From NCBI RefSeq assembly GCF_902686445.1, contig NC_062218.1:134463241-134527240 (forward strand): 64,000 nt of DNA. Direction: 5' to 3'. Below, one piece after another: positions 10,262 through 20,891 of this stretch; positions within the stretch are counted from its first letter, which is position 1, and the number at the start of each line of letters is the position of its first letter. Under the pieces are notes generated by a model, which was not told the DNA's origin, searched no databases, and saw only the letters and a list, made by a program, of their open reading frames with translations. Both the position numbers and the translations under genes were made by a program. Origin of the DNA: Sciurus carolinensis (lineage: Eukaryota; Chordata; Mammalia; Rodentia; Sciuridae).

Positions 10262-10745
10262 TGGTGCCAGTCAGCTTTCTATCACTGTGACAAAATACCA
10301 GAGAATAACAACTTACAGAAGGAAAGATTTATTTTGGCTCACAGTTTCAGAGATTTTAGTCCTTGGTTGACTGGTTCCATTTCTGTTAGGCCTGGTGAGG
10401 CAGAAACATGGAGGAAGGACTTGTCAGAAGGAAGCTACTTGCCTCATGGCAGACAGGAAACAGAATGAGAGCAAGGAAGGAGCTGGGGACAAGATATGCC
10501 TTTCTAGGGCACACCACCAGTAACCTACTTTCTCCAATGAGACCCCACCTTCTGCAGTTTCCACCACCTCCCAATAGTCTATTCAATTATAAACCCATCA
10601 ATGGATTAATACATCAAGGAGATTGGAGCCGTTATGACCCGATCACTTCCCCAAAGCCCCACCTCTGAACACTACTGCACTGGGGACCAACTCTCCAACA
10701 CTTACTATCTTGGGAACCTTCCCGATCCAAACTGTAACACCCCCT
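10262..10745 (-). repeat. MaLR LTR, antisense
   Basis: Plus-strand order 'agtcagctttctatcactgt', 'gacaaaataccagagaataa', 'agatttattttggctcacag', 'atgagaccccacc'-like sequence and a terminal 'ccaaactgtaacacc' is a rodent MaLR LTR (ORR1/MST-like) in reverse. It is near full length and solo. Confidence 0.75.
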
Positions 10746-11916
10746 GTTGCTCCCAGAGTTCAGGGTCTTCCTCTGGACAATGAGGGCTTGTCTGGGACCA
10801 CCCTGGCTCTGCAATTCTCATCCTCTTGTGCCATAGGTGATTCAGCAGAGTAGGGACTTGATTACTGAGAACAGGACTGGATCATCCCAGGAGTTAACTG
10901 GCTCTGGGACCTAGCCCTTGCTCAATAATATACCCCATCATCTCACAAATCAAAAAGTAAAAAGTAAAAAGTATTATTGCAATAATACCTGCAATCAGGT
11001 TCAAAATCTCCATTGCCAATGTCCAGTTTAGGGGGTGGAGGAAGGCTTTACTGTGCTTATGGAAAAAAAAATGAGTGTCTTAGTTGACCTCAGGTATAAC
11101 AGTGTGACTGATAAAGTGAATTTGCTTGCAGAAAACCTGAAGACCAACAGTTTTGTGGCGAACAGTAACCTTCCACTTGTGATCTATCTGAGATACCATG
11201 TGGGGTACCACATTTCAAGTTTGGGGGTCTTGCCAACAAGTTAATATGAATGGAAGAAAGGAAGTCAATTCAGGGCTTGACTTCCCTTCCCCTTCTTGGG
11301 GAAGGGACACTTCATCCGGGGGTCCACAGAACAGGTCAGGATGGCAAGAGTCTCCACAGGAGGACTGACCACAGCATAGAATCATGGGGAAGAGGTCTGG
11401 AGGCAGGGGAGTTGTTCATATGGGGCACAGGGTTTATGGCATGAGGCAGAGAGTCTGAGCTCAATAATGGTGGGAAATATTGTGATCCTGCGCTCTGCGG
11501 GGCCACCAGCAAACAGACCAGTGGCTCCCACCACCATTGCCACCCCTAGGGGAGCCAGCAGCTCCTGTCCACAGCCTTCACAGGCAGGGCAGGTGAGGAC
11601 ATGGCCAGCTGACTGAAGCTAGAGATAGCCTGCAGTGCAGATCCCACTGAGGGTTGCTAAGGAGTCCTGGGACCAAGATGAGAACTCAGGGCTGTCCTGC
11701 TGCCTCAGCCCTTCCGAACAGAGATGGGAAATCGCCATGGGGGAATAGCAGCTGCCTGAAAGTCATTCGATTTCCTCTTTCTCATTTTCAGAAATGCAAT
11801 TAGGGAGGCTGGAGCGCTGTGTGGGCTCTGGAGTGCTTATCTGCCTGTCTGGGTCTGTGGGTGTTCATGAGCTGCAGGTCAGTGTGTTTTTGCACAAGTG
11901 TGCTCATGTGTGTGAG

Positions 11917-11920
<4 letters not shown>
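10746..11920. other. Intergenic, nothing recognised
   Basis: A short run of AAAGT units occurs near 10952-10972. The rest is unique-looking sequence with small unsupported frames. Confidence 0.5.

Positions 11921-11921
<1 letters not shown>

Positions 11922-11962
<41 letters not shown>
11922..11962. repeat. (GT)n microsatellite
   Basis: About 20 GT units, flanked by degenerate TG-rich sequence on both sides. Confidence 0.95.
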
Positions 11963-11963
<1 letters not shown>

Positions 11964-12485
11964 ATGTATGTGCAAATGAACACTCTTGCTTCTGGTCTCC
12001 TGTGGAAGTTGCCTGTCAGGTGCCCTGAATTGGCATACTCTTTTCCATTCACATTATCCCACTGGCAAGCCCCCCAAACTTGAAATGTCAGTTATGCTGT
12101 AGCATCCCTAGCCCCCAGTTCCCTGACCTCCATCCTGCATAGTCATCTGCTTGCCCTCCCAGCATCCTGTGCTTTCAGAATCATGTTTAGAGGCCTTTGG
12201 GGACAGTCCTTTCTTCAGTCACTATATCTGCAGCCAGAAGACAAGATCTTTTGCTGGGCAAGAGGGAGCTGCTGATGCCATGTAATGATCATGAAAAGAA
12301 GCATTCTAGAAAGTTCCAGAAACCTAAGACCCCAGTGGAAGTCCTCATGTGAGATAATAGAGAAACTGGGGAAGGGGAAGGGATGCAAAGGCTGACGAGC
12401 TGTCCCTGAGCTATCGCAGGCCCATCCAGCAGCCACCTAAGGGATGAGGCACCAGCATCAGCACCCCCTTGAAGAAGGTAGAGGT
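11963..12485. other. Intergenic, nothing recognised
   Basis: No gene, RNA gene or clear repeat was seen in this stretch. Confidence 0.45.
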
Positions 12486-12710
12486 GGCTGGGCGTGGGGG
12501 TGCACATCTGTAATCCCAGTGGCTCGGGAGGTTGAGGCAGGAGTGTTGTAAGTTCAAAGCCAGCCTCAGCAACTTAGCGAAGTCCTAAGCTACTTAGTGA
12601 GACTCTGTCTCAAAATAAAAAATAAAAAGGGCTGGGGATGTGGCTCAGTGGTTAAGCTCCCTTGAGTTCAATCCCGTGTGCAAGGAGAAGGGGAAGGGGA
12701 AGGGGAAGAA
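12486..12710 (+). repeat. B1-ID composite SINE, sense
   Basis: Order: B1/7SL-like part ('ggctgggcgtgggggtgcac', 'tgtaatcccagtggctcggg', 'gactctgtctcaaaataaaa'), A-rich linker, then the ID part ('gggctggggatgtggctcag') and a (GAAGGG)n tail. This is the clearest plus-strand copy and the best single indicator of a squirrel genome. A gapped direct repeat (GAAGAAGGT..AGAGGT at 12471-12485 and after the tail) may be its target-site duplication. Confidence 0.92.
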
Positions 12711-12869
12711 GATGGCAGAGGTGGAGAGGTGGACTATGCAGTATAGGGGTTAGAGGCCATGATTTTCCTAGGGGCAAAGTGACTGAGTGGGGACAGTGAA
12801 GGAGGGTCAGGAAGTCATTTGAAGGTTCCTGGTTGCCCATGGCGGAGCAGACCCAGTGTGGCCAGATGT

Positions 12870-12873
<4 letters not shown>

Positions 12874-12912
<39 letters not shown>
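12874..12912. repeat. (TC)n microsatellite
   Basis: About 19 CT units. The frames encoding SLSLSL or REREREr repeats here are artefacts of this tract. Confidence 0.95.
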
Positions 12913-12916
<4 letters not shown>

Positions 12917-13540
12917 CTCTTTCTTTCTGTCCATAAAAGCCAGAGCTGCATACTTTAATGGGAAATCTTTTGAGTTTTCAAGTCTTAGAAAATTATTTAA
13001 GATAAAAAACAAAGCCCTGGGGTCACCAATTGGCATCACCCTATTCATCTATGAGGATACTTGCATTTTAAGCAGTAGCTCATGGCTCCACTACTACTTT
13101 AGGTCAAGAGTGGAATTTTGTAGAAACTCCACTCTGTACCCCTCCCAGAAGGCCAGGGGCCTGAGAGAAGCCTCCAGGCACCCTACTGTGGTGGCAAGTG
13201 CTGGAGTCAGTGGGGTCCTATCTGGCTCCATGCCCTAGGTTACCCTGACCTTCAGCTTCTTTATATGCAAGTAGGGATGTTGCAGTTCCACCTGGTAGGA
13301 TGTCAGGAGGATCTGAGGAGATCATCTGCCCAAGAACTTTACTAATTTGCCAAAAGAATTGCCCCTGGACCCACTTCTCCAGTGGGAAGAGGAAAATTTT
13401 GGGGTCCATGTTGAATAGTTACCTTGGACCAGGGTATGGGTCATTCTTCTTCTGAGAAGGGAGCTAGGAAGCCACCAGTGAGAACTCCTAGTTCCCAGAG
13501 CATTTTGAGATGAACATGATCTTGCTTTATTTCTCCTACT
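12913..13540. other. Intergenic, nothing recognised
   Basis: Unique-looking sequence; no gene or repeat assigned. Confidence 0.45.
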
Positions 13541-13680
13541 TTAAACCTTCACTCAGAACAAAATGCAAACTCCTGAGACCTGCAAAGTGCTGCCTCATCC
13601 ATGGTCCCCTGGCTGCCTCTCTTACTTCATCTCCTCATTCTTTCTCCTGTTTTCACCACTCTTTATTACTTATGATTTCA
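13540..13680 (-). repeat. Probable L2-type LINE remnant
   Basis: The plus strand resembles the widely dispersed old repeat with 'ctgcctcatccatggtcccc', then a 'ggctgcctct' and 'acttcatctcctcattcttt' order. The family assignment is tentative. Confidence 0.4.
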
Positions 13681-13858
13681 ATTTTCTATGGGTTTATCAG
13701 GACATAACACCATTGTAAATCTAGGAGCCTCTGTATGCAGTTTCCTGTCTATAGTGCAATACTGTATTACGTGTGCAACAGGATGTGAATTCCAATACCA
13801 GCTATGGTATCAAGAGCTCAATCCGCTGTGTAACAGTTCTGAATCCTTTGTATGTCTT

Positions 13859-13946
13859 TTTTTTTTTTTTATGGTGCTGGGAATTGACTCTAGGGCCTTG
13901 TGCCTGCAAGGCAAGCACTCTACCAACTGATCTATATCCCCAGGCT
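13859..13946 (-). repeat. ID SINE, antisense
   Basis: T-tail, then 'ggtgctgggaattgactcta', 'gcaaggcaagcactctacca' and 'actgatctatatccccag': a monomeric ID element in reverse. Imperfect target-site duplications CCTTTGTATGTCTT (about 13845-13858) and CCTTCATATGTCTT (about 13948-13961) flank it. Confidence 0.93.
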
Positions 13947-13949
13947 CCC

Positions 13950-14110
13950 TTCATATGTCTTAAATCATTTGATTCTCAAAACTACTCTGTGAAGTTGGTG
14001 ATGCTATTATGCCCATTATTTAGAGAAACTGAGGCATAGGAAGGTTAAGTAAATTTCCCTAGGGTTGACATGGCCTGAGCATCCTGTCTCAAGACTCTCT
14101 GAAGAGTTGA
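13950..14110 (+). repeat. MIR SINE remnant
   Basis: 'tttagagaaactgaggcata', then 'ggaaggttaagtaaatttcc' matches the MIR core. It is diverged. Confidence 0.65.
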
Positions 14111-14229
14111 AATCATCTATGCTGGTGAGCCAAGATGTATTTCTCCACCCAGTAACCCCAGAAAGCAAGGTCCCTGCTGCTCAGGATAGCAGGGCTGTCA
14201 GGGTGGAGAAGGGAGCTCTCTAATTTAGA

Positions 14230-14335
14230 GATCTGCCTCCTTATTTCAACAGAGCATTCATGCTTTTAACAATCAGCCTGCTCAGAGGCTGCTGACATAA
14301 CCCTTTGTTGAAAATAAATATAAGCCAGGCCCCAA
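14230..14335. promoter_or_regulatory. Candidate element with SOX-like motifs
   Basis: A repeat-free stretch with 'ttttaacaatcag' and 'accctttgttgaaaat', that is, an AACAAT core and an inverted ACAAAG core about 35 bp apart. SOX-family factors bind such cores, and the neighbouring gene acts in collagen-producing tissue. Such short motifs are common by chance, so this is only a candidate. Confidence 0.2.
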
Positions 14336-17136
14336 GCTTTATTCAAGACTGGTAGGGAGGCAGGTAATTCCAGTCCTACAAATGAGGGGACATAGACACG
14401 TGTGAGAAGACAAGGGCTGTGAGTGGCTGGTGTCCTGGAGACACCCACGTCTGACTAACAGGAGAGAAAGTCCCTCAAGTCCATGGGCTCGATTTCAGGC
14501 TTTTGGTGCCCAATGGGGATGATTGGTGGGTACGTGTCCTAGAGAGATGTTGAGGCTGGGGTAGGGTAGAGAGGACAATTTGGAGAGCTAATTAGAAGGT
14601 AGAGGCAGTTGGCGACGGCTTTCATGTGGGGATAAAGGAAAGGAGGGGCTGAGGTGTCCTGGGTCTCTGGCTGGGGGCCTGTCTCTGTGGAGAGGGGAGA
14701 TGCCCAGGAGGACCAGAACAGGGGAAGTTCAGGGCAGTAAATTGGTGGAGCCCTGATGGAGGTATGTTCAAGGACTGGGATGGACTTTCCTGTGGCCATG
14801 GTCATCCAGACTCACAGAACGGGGTGAGATTTTCCAGGAAGGGGAGAGCCTGGGGACCAGCCCTGAGGAGTAGCGACTGGGGGCTTTAGGGACACTGGAA
14901 AAAGACTTCTCCTGAGGGGCCACCTGGAGCCAGGCCTGCAAAAACAACTGAGCATAGGGGCAATTTATTTCATTAAAAACCCCAACAAAGTTTTAAAAAT
15001 TGGACAAAGGTTATAGGTAGGTCTTTTTCTTTCTTTCTTTTTTTTTGGAACCATCAGAGGAAAGGAACACTATTTGGCAGGGAGCAGAGATGATCAGTCC
15101 ATCCATGAGCTCCACTTTAAAAGTCCTAGGAAGTTTGTGTCCAGTCTCTGCTTTTGCAAAGGAAGTACCACCTGGAGCTGCTGCTGAGGAGGAAGGCAAT
15201 CAAGAAGAACCTCCTTCCAGGGATGGGCCTTGGCTGGGGAAAGGCCTCTGGGCATGTCCTGGAGAAGCAGTAGGAGGGTCTCCAGGGAGTCTCCAGTTGC
15301 TTTAGAAGTGACCAGTAGTCCTCAACTTTGCACCCAGTGTTTTCCTCCCACCAGTGCCTTGGTCTTAGTTCTCTGCTGTTTGTACCATGGCCAGTCCCAC
15401 CTGGAAGCTTGTGCACCTTTAAGGCCTGTTTCTTTAATACATGAACTAGGAAGGGTCAGACTGGACTACATAGAAGGAAACTGACGTAGAGGGAACAAAG
15501 CCCTGGAGTCTAGAGATCGTAGTGGTGGTGGAGTATCTAGCAAGGCCTGGGCCAGGGTCACCAGTTGAGATCCTCAGATCATAAAAAGTGAGGAAATGTC
15601 TGGAATGGCTTTGAACACGAAACACCACAGTGTGATAGGTCTGGGCCCTTCACAACTTTCTTACCGGATTTATATACAAATTAATGAATTCTGCACACTT
15701 TATAGATAATATAGTATATGAATGGGATATAACATAAAGTCACATTGGGGACCATATTCTTTTACCAGCAAAGGGTTGCCTGGGACTGTGTGGTGCTTCC
15801 ATTCATAATTAAAGGCGGCACATTGGGATTGAAGCCCAGCATTCATTTGGCCTCAGATGGTTAGTCCAGGCTTGTTCTAGTAACCACCTTGCATCTGTCA
15901 GTAACAGGTTCAGCAATGGGCATATGACCTTGCCATGGCCATCTGACCAGAGGGAAGATAGCTGGCACTTCTGGAGAAAAGTAACACACTTGTGTTTTGA
16001 CTATTCTAAATTGTCAGGGAGAAACATGATATCCAGAGGGCAGGGCCCTTAAGGCCATAGTTGAGCTCTGGAGCTGCCATATCTACAGACTCCCTGGTAT
16101 GTGGGATTCTGCATTTCTTTATGGTTTAAGCTGGATTATTACTTGCATCCAGGAGCATCTGAGGGGATCCAGAGATCTTTCTCAGCTGGGAACACTGGAC
16201 CAGTTGGGCCCCTGACTCCTATGAGAGGTCAGACACAAGTGAACTTAGGGATCTCAAACCTGGCTCAACTGGGCCCAAGATGTCATTGCCTGCTGCATTC
16301 AGATAACCCCTTTAAAATTCTTCTCTGCTAGGTTGAGCATACGTACAAGTGCATAGTCACAAGTAGGCATTGAGTTGGGTCACTATTACTTAGAATGAGT
16401 TTAAGCTTCAATCTTATATTTCCTGTAGAAGTGTTGACTGTGCCTGGATCCCTATGCCTCCAAACTTCAAGCCCTTTGTTCTTCACTTCCAGGCAGAACC
16501 AATTTCAATAGAGACAGGAAACCTCTATGTACAAGAGGACAATGAAGAAAATTGCCACCTAAACACTACCCACATTTCATCTTTTTTCTGACACAGCTCT
16601 CTGTCAGGGTATATATGTGCGGGTGGCTCAAGAAACAAGAATGAGTCTCCCTGAAGGCCACCAGCCACCAGTTTCTGTTCAATCAGCGTTCCCCTGACAT
16701 ATTGCTTACCAAGGCCACTCTCAGCCAGAACTCTGCCAGAGCATCTGACTGGTCGTTGCACCTGCTGTTTGCCAACTGCGGAATTGTACAGAACTGCTGT
16801 TCTCAGAGGCCCCATGACAAGGTCACTAACTCCTAGCACTTGGAATACTCTGCACACGGGTCCCAATGGGACTGCAAGAATCTAGGTCCTTCCTTACAAC
16901 CTGTGGGAACTTGCTGATTTGGAGGCAGGTCAGAGAAACCCCATTGTCTCCATCTGCTTGGAAGGCTTTACCAAGGAAGAGGTCCTTAAAATAGGGGCAG
17001 AAGACCCACTGGAGCACCAGTTTCTGTGTGAACATCAGGGGACAGAAATGGGTTCTAGAGGGCTCCTGTTTCTAATGAAGTCTGTGCTGTGAGTTAGAAG
17101 CCAGGGGTAGAGCAGGGAGCCCTGACCCTCTTCTGC
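14336..17136. other. Intergenic, nothing recognised
   Basis: No gene was found. About 15840-16330 has the feel of a very old LTR or L2 fragment, but I could not match a family. 15020-15050 holds a T/TTTC-rich run. Confidence 0.45.
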
Positions 17137-17150
17137 AGAATAACACAGGA

Positions 17151-17170
17151 CAGGTTCAATCCCCAGCACT

Positions 17171-17205
<35 letters not shown>
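17151..17205 (+). repeat. Extreme 5'-truncated ID insertion with TSD
   Basis: Only the last 22 nt of an ID element ('caggttcaatccccagcact' plus GC) and a 33-bp A-tail are present. The insert is bounded by a perfect 14-bp direct repeat AGAATAACACAGGA at 17137-17150 and 17205-17218. This is a complete target-primed reverse-transcription event that stopped after about 55 nt. The perfect duplication and long uninterrupted tail suggest a young insertion. Confidence 0.93.
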
Positions 17206-17207
<2 letters not shown>

Positions 17208-17218
17208 ATAACACAGGA

Positions 17219-17788
17219 TATCCTTCCCATGGAGTCCTGGGGGACATTCTCCTTTCTTAGTATCTCTCTCCAAAGTATGTGAGGTGATTCTTGATACCCA
17301 AGGTAACCAGGAAAGGTCCCCATCCTTGGGAAGATTTTAAGGAGGTTGTATATGGAGGACTCGAGCTGACCTTGAATTGTCCTCATTCTTCCTTTCAAAC
17401 CCTAGGCTGTTCTAGATCAGGTTTGTAACTCCAGTGTCTTCAGGAACCAGACAGGTAACAATCATGAGCAAGAAGCAGCCATAGGCTATAGGAAATTGTG
17501 TGTCCGATGGAAGGGTACAAACCAGAACTAAAGAAGTTCAAGATAAAATGAAAACTCCACATGCACTAAACAAGTGCTCAAGCTGAGTTGGCTTGGTTGG
17601 TCTTTAGCTTTTGTCTTTGGGACCTAGACTGAAGAAGTAGACTTGAGGCAAGAACCACTGGGCATATCTGTGTCCCACATTTTACCTGTAGAAGGAAAAA
17701 GGAGAGACAAACATATCAGTGGGTGGGGCAACATTTCCCAGAAGAGAAGAGATTTGAAGCATTGAGGTGTGAAGAAATAGGAAGTTAC
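17219..17788. other. Intergenic, nothing recognised
   Basis: Unique-looking sequence with no supported feature. Confidence 0.45.
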
Positions 17789-17790
17789 AT

Positions 17791-17845
<55 letters not shown>
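17789..17845. repeat. (TTTA)n microsatellite
   Basis: About 14 uninterrupted tetranucleotide units; highly likely to vary in length between individuals. Confidence 0.95.
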
Positions 17846-17846
<1 letters not shown>

Positions 17847-18769
17847 AGCAGTCAACAGGTGATCAGGAAGCTGAGACATGTCTACACTCCCGTTCCCTGC
17901 AACAGAGGAGAGACATGTCCATGGGGGCCTGATCTATCCACTGCACCCTGTGGAGACTAGTGGATGGTCTGGTTAAAGGTGGTGATCAGCTTCTACTGAT
18001 CTTGGAGGAGGAGGGTTGGTCTGAGCTCTGTCTGGATAGAGTCTTCTGGAAGCTGGGGGTGATACAGGAAGAAAGAGCGTCAAAGAAACAAATCTCCTTC
18101 CCAAAAAATATCCTAGAGCAAGCATCCCAAAGTGTGTCAGATAATTCAGTTACATGGACCTGTTAGAAACTATCATCTACTCCCCAAGGAAAAAAGTTAT
18201 TCCTTCTCAATTCCCCTTTCATCCTTCTGATTATATCAAAGAAAAGATTTCTGCTCCCGCTAGTCTGTCTCAACACTTCTGTAACACTTGCTAATCAGCT
18301 TCAGCCTAAGTGCCTTTTGCAGGCAGTAGTAGCTAGAAACTGATGATGTTATTTTTCTTTTCATTTTATTTATGTCGGGGGGCAGTTATTATTGATTTAT
18401 GATGAGATGGTGAGATATTGACTTTTCCATGGATGGGAGTGATTTGAAGTGTCCTTTTAAATTTTAGGTAAATTATTAAGTGCTACATAAAGACATAGTG
18501 TTAGTGATGGCAGGAAAATATGGTAATGACCAAAAGCATGGCAGAGAAGTGAGTGAGGTGGTAGAATGTGACTCTTGAAGTAAGTGAAGCTGCTGTTTGG
18601 GTTTCATTCATCTTTTGAGGATAGAAGCAAGGACAATCACAGAACACATCAATATAGTCCAGGACGGCACCTAGCTAGACCCAACTCTAGGCTGCCTGCC
18701 TCCCCCAGCCTTTGGGATTCAACTCATGCCACTTCTTTGGGGAAGTCCTCCCAGATGCCTGACTCTGGG
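17846..18769. other. Intergenic, nothing recognised
   Basis: No gene or interspersed repeat assigned by eye. Confidence 0.45.
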
Positions 18770-18783
18770 GTCATTCCTCTTCT

Positions 18784-18982
18784 TTCTTTTCCTTTCTTTT
18801 TTAATACTGGGGGTTAAACCCGGGCGTACTCTACCACTCAACTACATTCCCCATCCCTTTTTATTTTTTAGTCAGAGGCAGGGTCCCTCTAAATTGCCCA
18901 GGCTGGCCTGAAACTTGCAATCCTCCTGCCTCAGCCTCCCAAGTAGCTGGAATTACAGGCGTGTAACACCACGCCTGGGTTG
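18784..18982 (-). repeat. B1-ID composite SINE, antisense
   Basis: ID segment 'tactgggggttaaacccggg', then the B1-like part ending 'ggaattacaggcgtgtaaca'. Imperfect target-site duplications GTCATTCCTCTTCT (18770-18783) and GTCATCTCTCTTCT (18984-18997) flank it. It lies about 1.8 kb upstream of the ADAMTS2 start codon. Confidence 0.9.
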
Positions 18983-20200
18983 AGTCATCTCTCTTCTGAT
19001 ACACTGGGATTCCAGTTCCAACTTTGCCTGGAACCAGTTGGGTCATCAGAGGTCACAAGAGCCATGCCTATGGGTTGGGAGTATCAGGGGAGGGGATCTT
19101 CAACAAGCTGCAGCATAAGGGCCCTATTTAACTGTGGCTAAGCAAGAATGTGTGTGGCCACACCTTCCAATTTCTCAAGAAAAGTTAGAAATCTAAATTT
19201 TTATGTGACATCTCACCATTTTTAAAAATGTTGACAACAAATGTCTGCTATGCCTCAGGGTCAGATCCAGCCTCAGGCATCCTCAGGTGGTAGAGAGAGA
19301 GAGAAGCTTCTGGTGAAGATGGTTCTCCAGCTGCAAGTGCCCTCACACCTAGATCCCAGAAATGACAGAACCAAGAATACCAAATCACAGCAAGAGCCAG
19401 TTGTGCAAGTCATGGGTTTTCCCACAAGACTGGGTCCTTCTGGCCAGCAGGGAAGGTCCTGAACCATCTCTAAGTCCTCTGCCCCTGGCCAAGGCCACAC
19501 AGGCCTGGTCAGGGTGAATGGGAAGCTGGAAGGGACAGGTGTGTACTGTCTGGGAAAATGAAGCAGAAATTGAGGATCACATTGCTGAGATGTTCCACCA
19601 GACACATTCCTGAGAAGGGTATCAAAGAGCAACCTGGGAAGTGTCAATGTGTAGAGGGATAGCAGGCCTGAATGGACAGTGATTCCAGTAAATGGGAACA
19701 CCAGGACCTTGCTGGAGAGGAGGGATTCCAGTTGGCAATGGGCACTGACAGCAAACTTGCCCAGGATGAACTGAGATGCCCTTGGATGCTCATCTGGAAA
19801 GGCGGGCAGAATGTGGAGAGGCCATTTCAGGAGGGGGCTGGGGAATACACAGGCAGGGAGACCCAATGAGGATAGGTAAGGGCAGAAAACTGTGCTCCAG
19901 GAGGGAAGGCCCAAATCTGGCAGGAAGAAACTGTGCTCAGAGGTTGCAATGGAGGGATGGAGAGGCAGATGGAAGGCGAAAGGTCAGAAAGGAGGTGGGG
20001 ACTGAGGGAATCTTGTCTTTCACAGTAAGGACAAAAGTTCATCTTTGGGGTACCTTGGGAGTGCACCCTACTTTAATAGTATCTAGCGGCCACTGGGGCC
20101 TCGATCTGAGCATTAAGCCTGGCTCAGCCCCCCTGGACCCAGTAATCAGCATTCCTTCCTCTTCTATTCCCGTGTCCCTGTCTTGCCCCAGGTTGCAGAA
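18983..20200. other. Upstream flank of the ADAMTS2 CpG island
   Basis: It is repeat-poor. A reverse-strand frame stays open at 19273-19914, but it has no recognisable domain and no splice context. GC content rises toward 20200. Distal promoter sequence is plausible, but I see no defined element. Confidence 0.45.
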
Positions 20201-20451
20201 AGAAGGTGAAGCGGCCCCTTGAGTCGCAGGGCTGACGACCGGTGGAACCCAGTCGCCCCAGGACTCCCTAGGTGAATGCTCCGGCCGGTGCCACTCCTCC
20301 GAGGTGGTGCGCCGCTAGGGCGTGGGGCGCGCCGAGGGTGGCCGGCGGCTGGGCTACTCCAGCCCGATCCGCAGCGCTTCTCTACCGCCGCCTCCGGGTG
20401 TCTCTGCTTCTCTGCGAGCCGGGAACCGCGGCGGCGGCGCGAGGAGGAGAG

Positions 20452-20479
20452 CGGGCGGCGGCGGCGGCGGCGGCGGCCG
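20452..20479. repeat. CGG triplet repeat in 5' UTR/promoter
   Basis: About eight to nine near-perfect CGG units, with a shorter GCG run at 20428-20438. Such tracts can be unstable and form secondary structure in GC-rich leaders. Confidence 0.85.
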
Positions 20480-20767
20480 CGCCAAGAAGCGCCGGGTCAC
20501 CGCAGGCTGAGGCGCCCGCCGTCCCCGCCCTCCCCCTCGCTCTCCTTCTCCCTCCCTCCCGCCTCCCTCACTCGCTCGCTCCTTCGCTCACCCCGCCTTC
20601 CCTCCGCGCTCCCCCGCCCTCTCCTCCGCGCCTCGCCTCCTCCGCCCCGCGCCCTGCGGTGCTGCAGCTGCGGGCGGCTCCAGCTGCCCCCAGATGTGGG
20701 CTGGGCAGCGCGCGGGGAACTTTCGCGCCGGCTGCGAGTGCGGGGCCCCGGCTGCGGTCCGGCTGTC

Positions 20768-20891
20768 ATGGATCCGCCGGCGGGAGCCGCTCGCCGCCTG
20801 CTCTACCCCGCGCTGCTGCTCCTGCTGCCGCCTCTCCTGCTGCCGCCGCCGCCCGCAAATGCCGGACTCACGGCCGTCGCCGACCCCCCAG
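20768..20891 (+). CDS. ADAMTS2: ADAMTS2 coding exon 1 (start codon to residue 42)
   Basis: ADAMTS2 is a secreted zinc metalloprotease that removes the N-propeptide of fibrillar procollagens (types I, II, III) in the secretory route and extracellular matrix; its loss causes dermatosparaxis. This exon encodes [12 protein letters not shown], then a Leu/Pro-rich hydrophobic core (about residues 11-29) that is the signal peptide, with likely cleavage near ANA at 30-32. The start was chosen because the peptide matches the ADAMTS2 N-terminus, the context is strong (G at -3, G at +4) and it lies directly before the signal sequence. The exon ends ...CCCCCAG before GTAGGT, a strong donor, splitting the Gly42 codon in phase 1. 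It is 124 nt, a little shorter than human exon 1 as I recall it, because of a shorter Leu/Pro run. An upstream in-frame ATG exists at 20276. Confidence 0.93.

Noticed and set aside
13859..13946. tRNA-Ala-like gene in ID elements
   Set aside because: ID SINEs derive from tRNA-Ala, but this copy has an oligo-T (A-tail) and target-site duplications and is a retroposon, not a functional tRNA; the same applies to the other ID copies.
19273..19914. 213-codon reverse-strand open frame
   Set aside because: Peptide resembles no family, overlaps plus-strand frames of similar length, and shows no coding signature.
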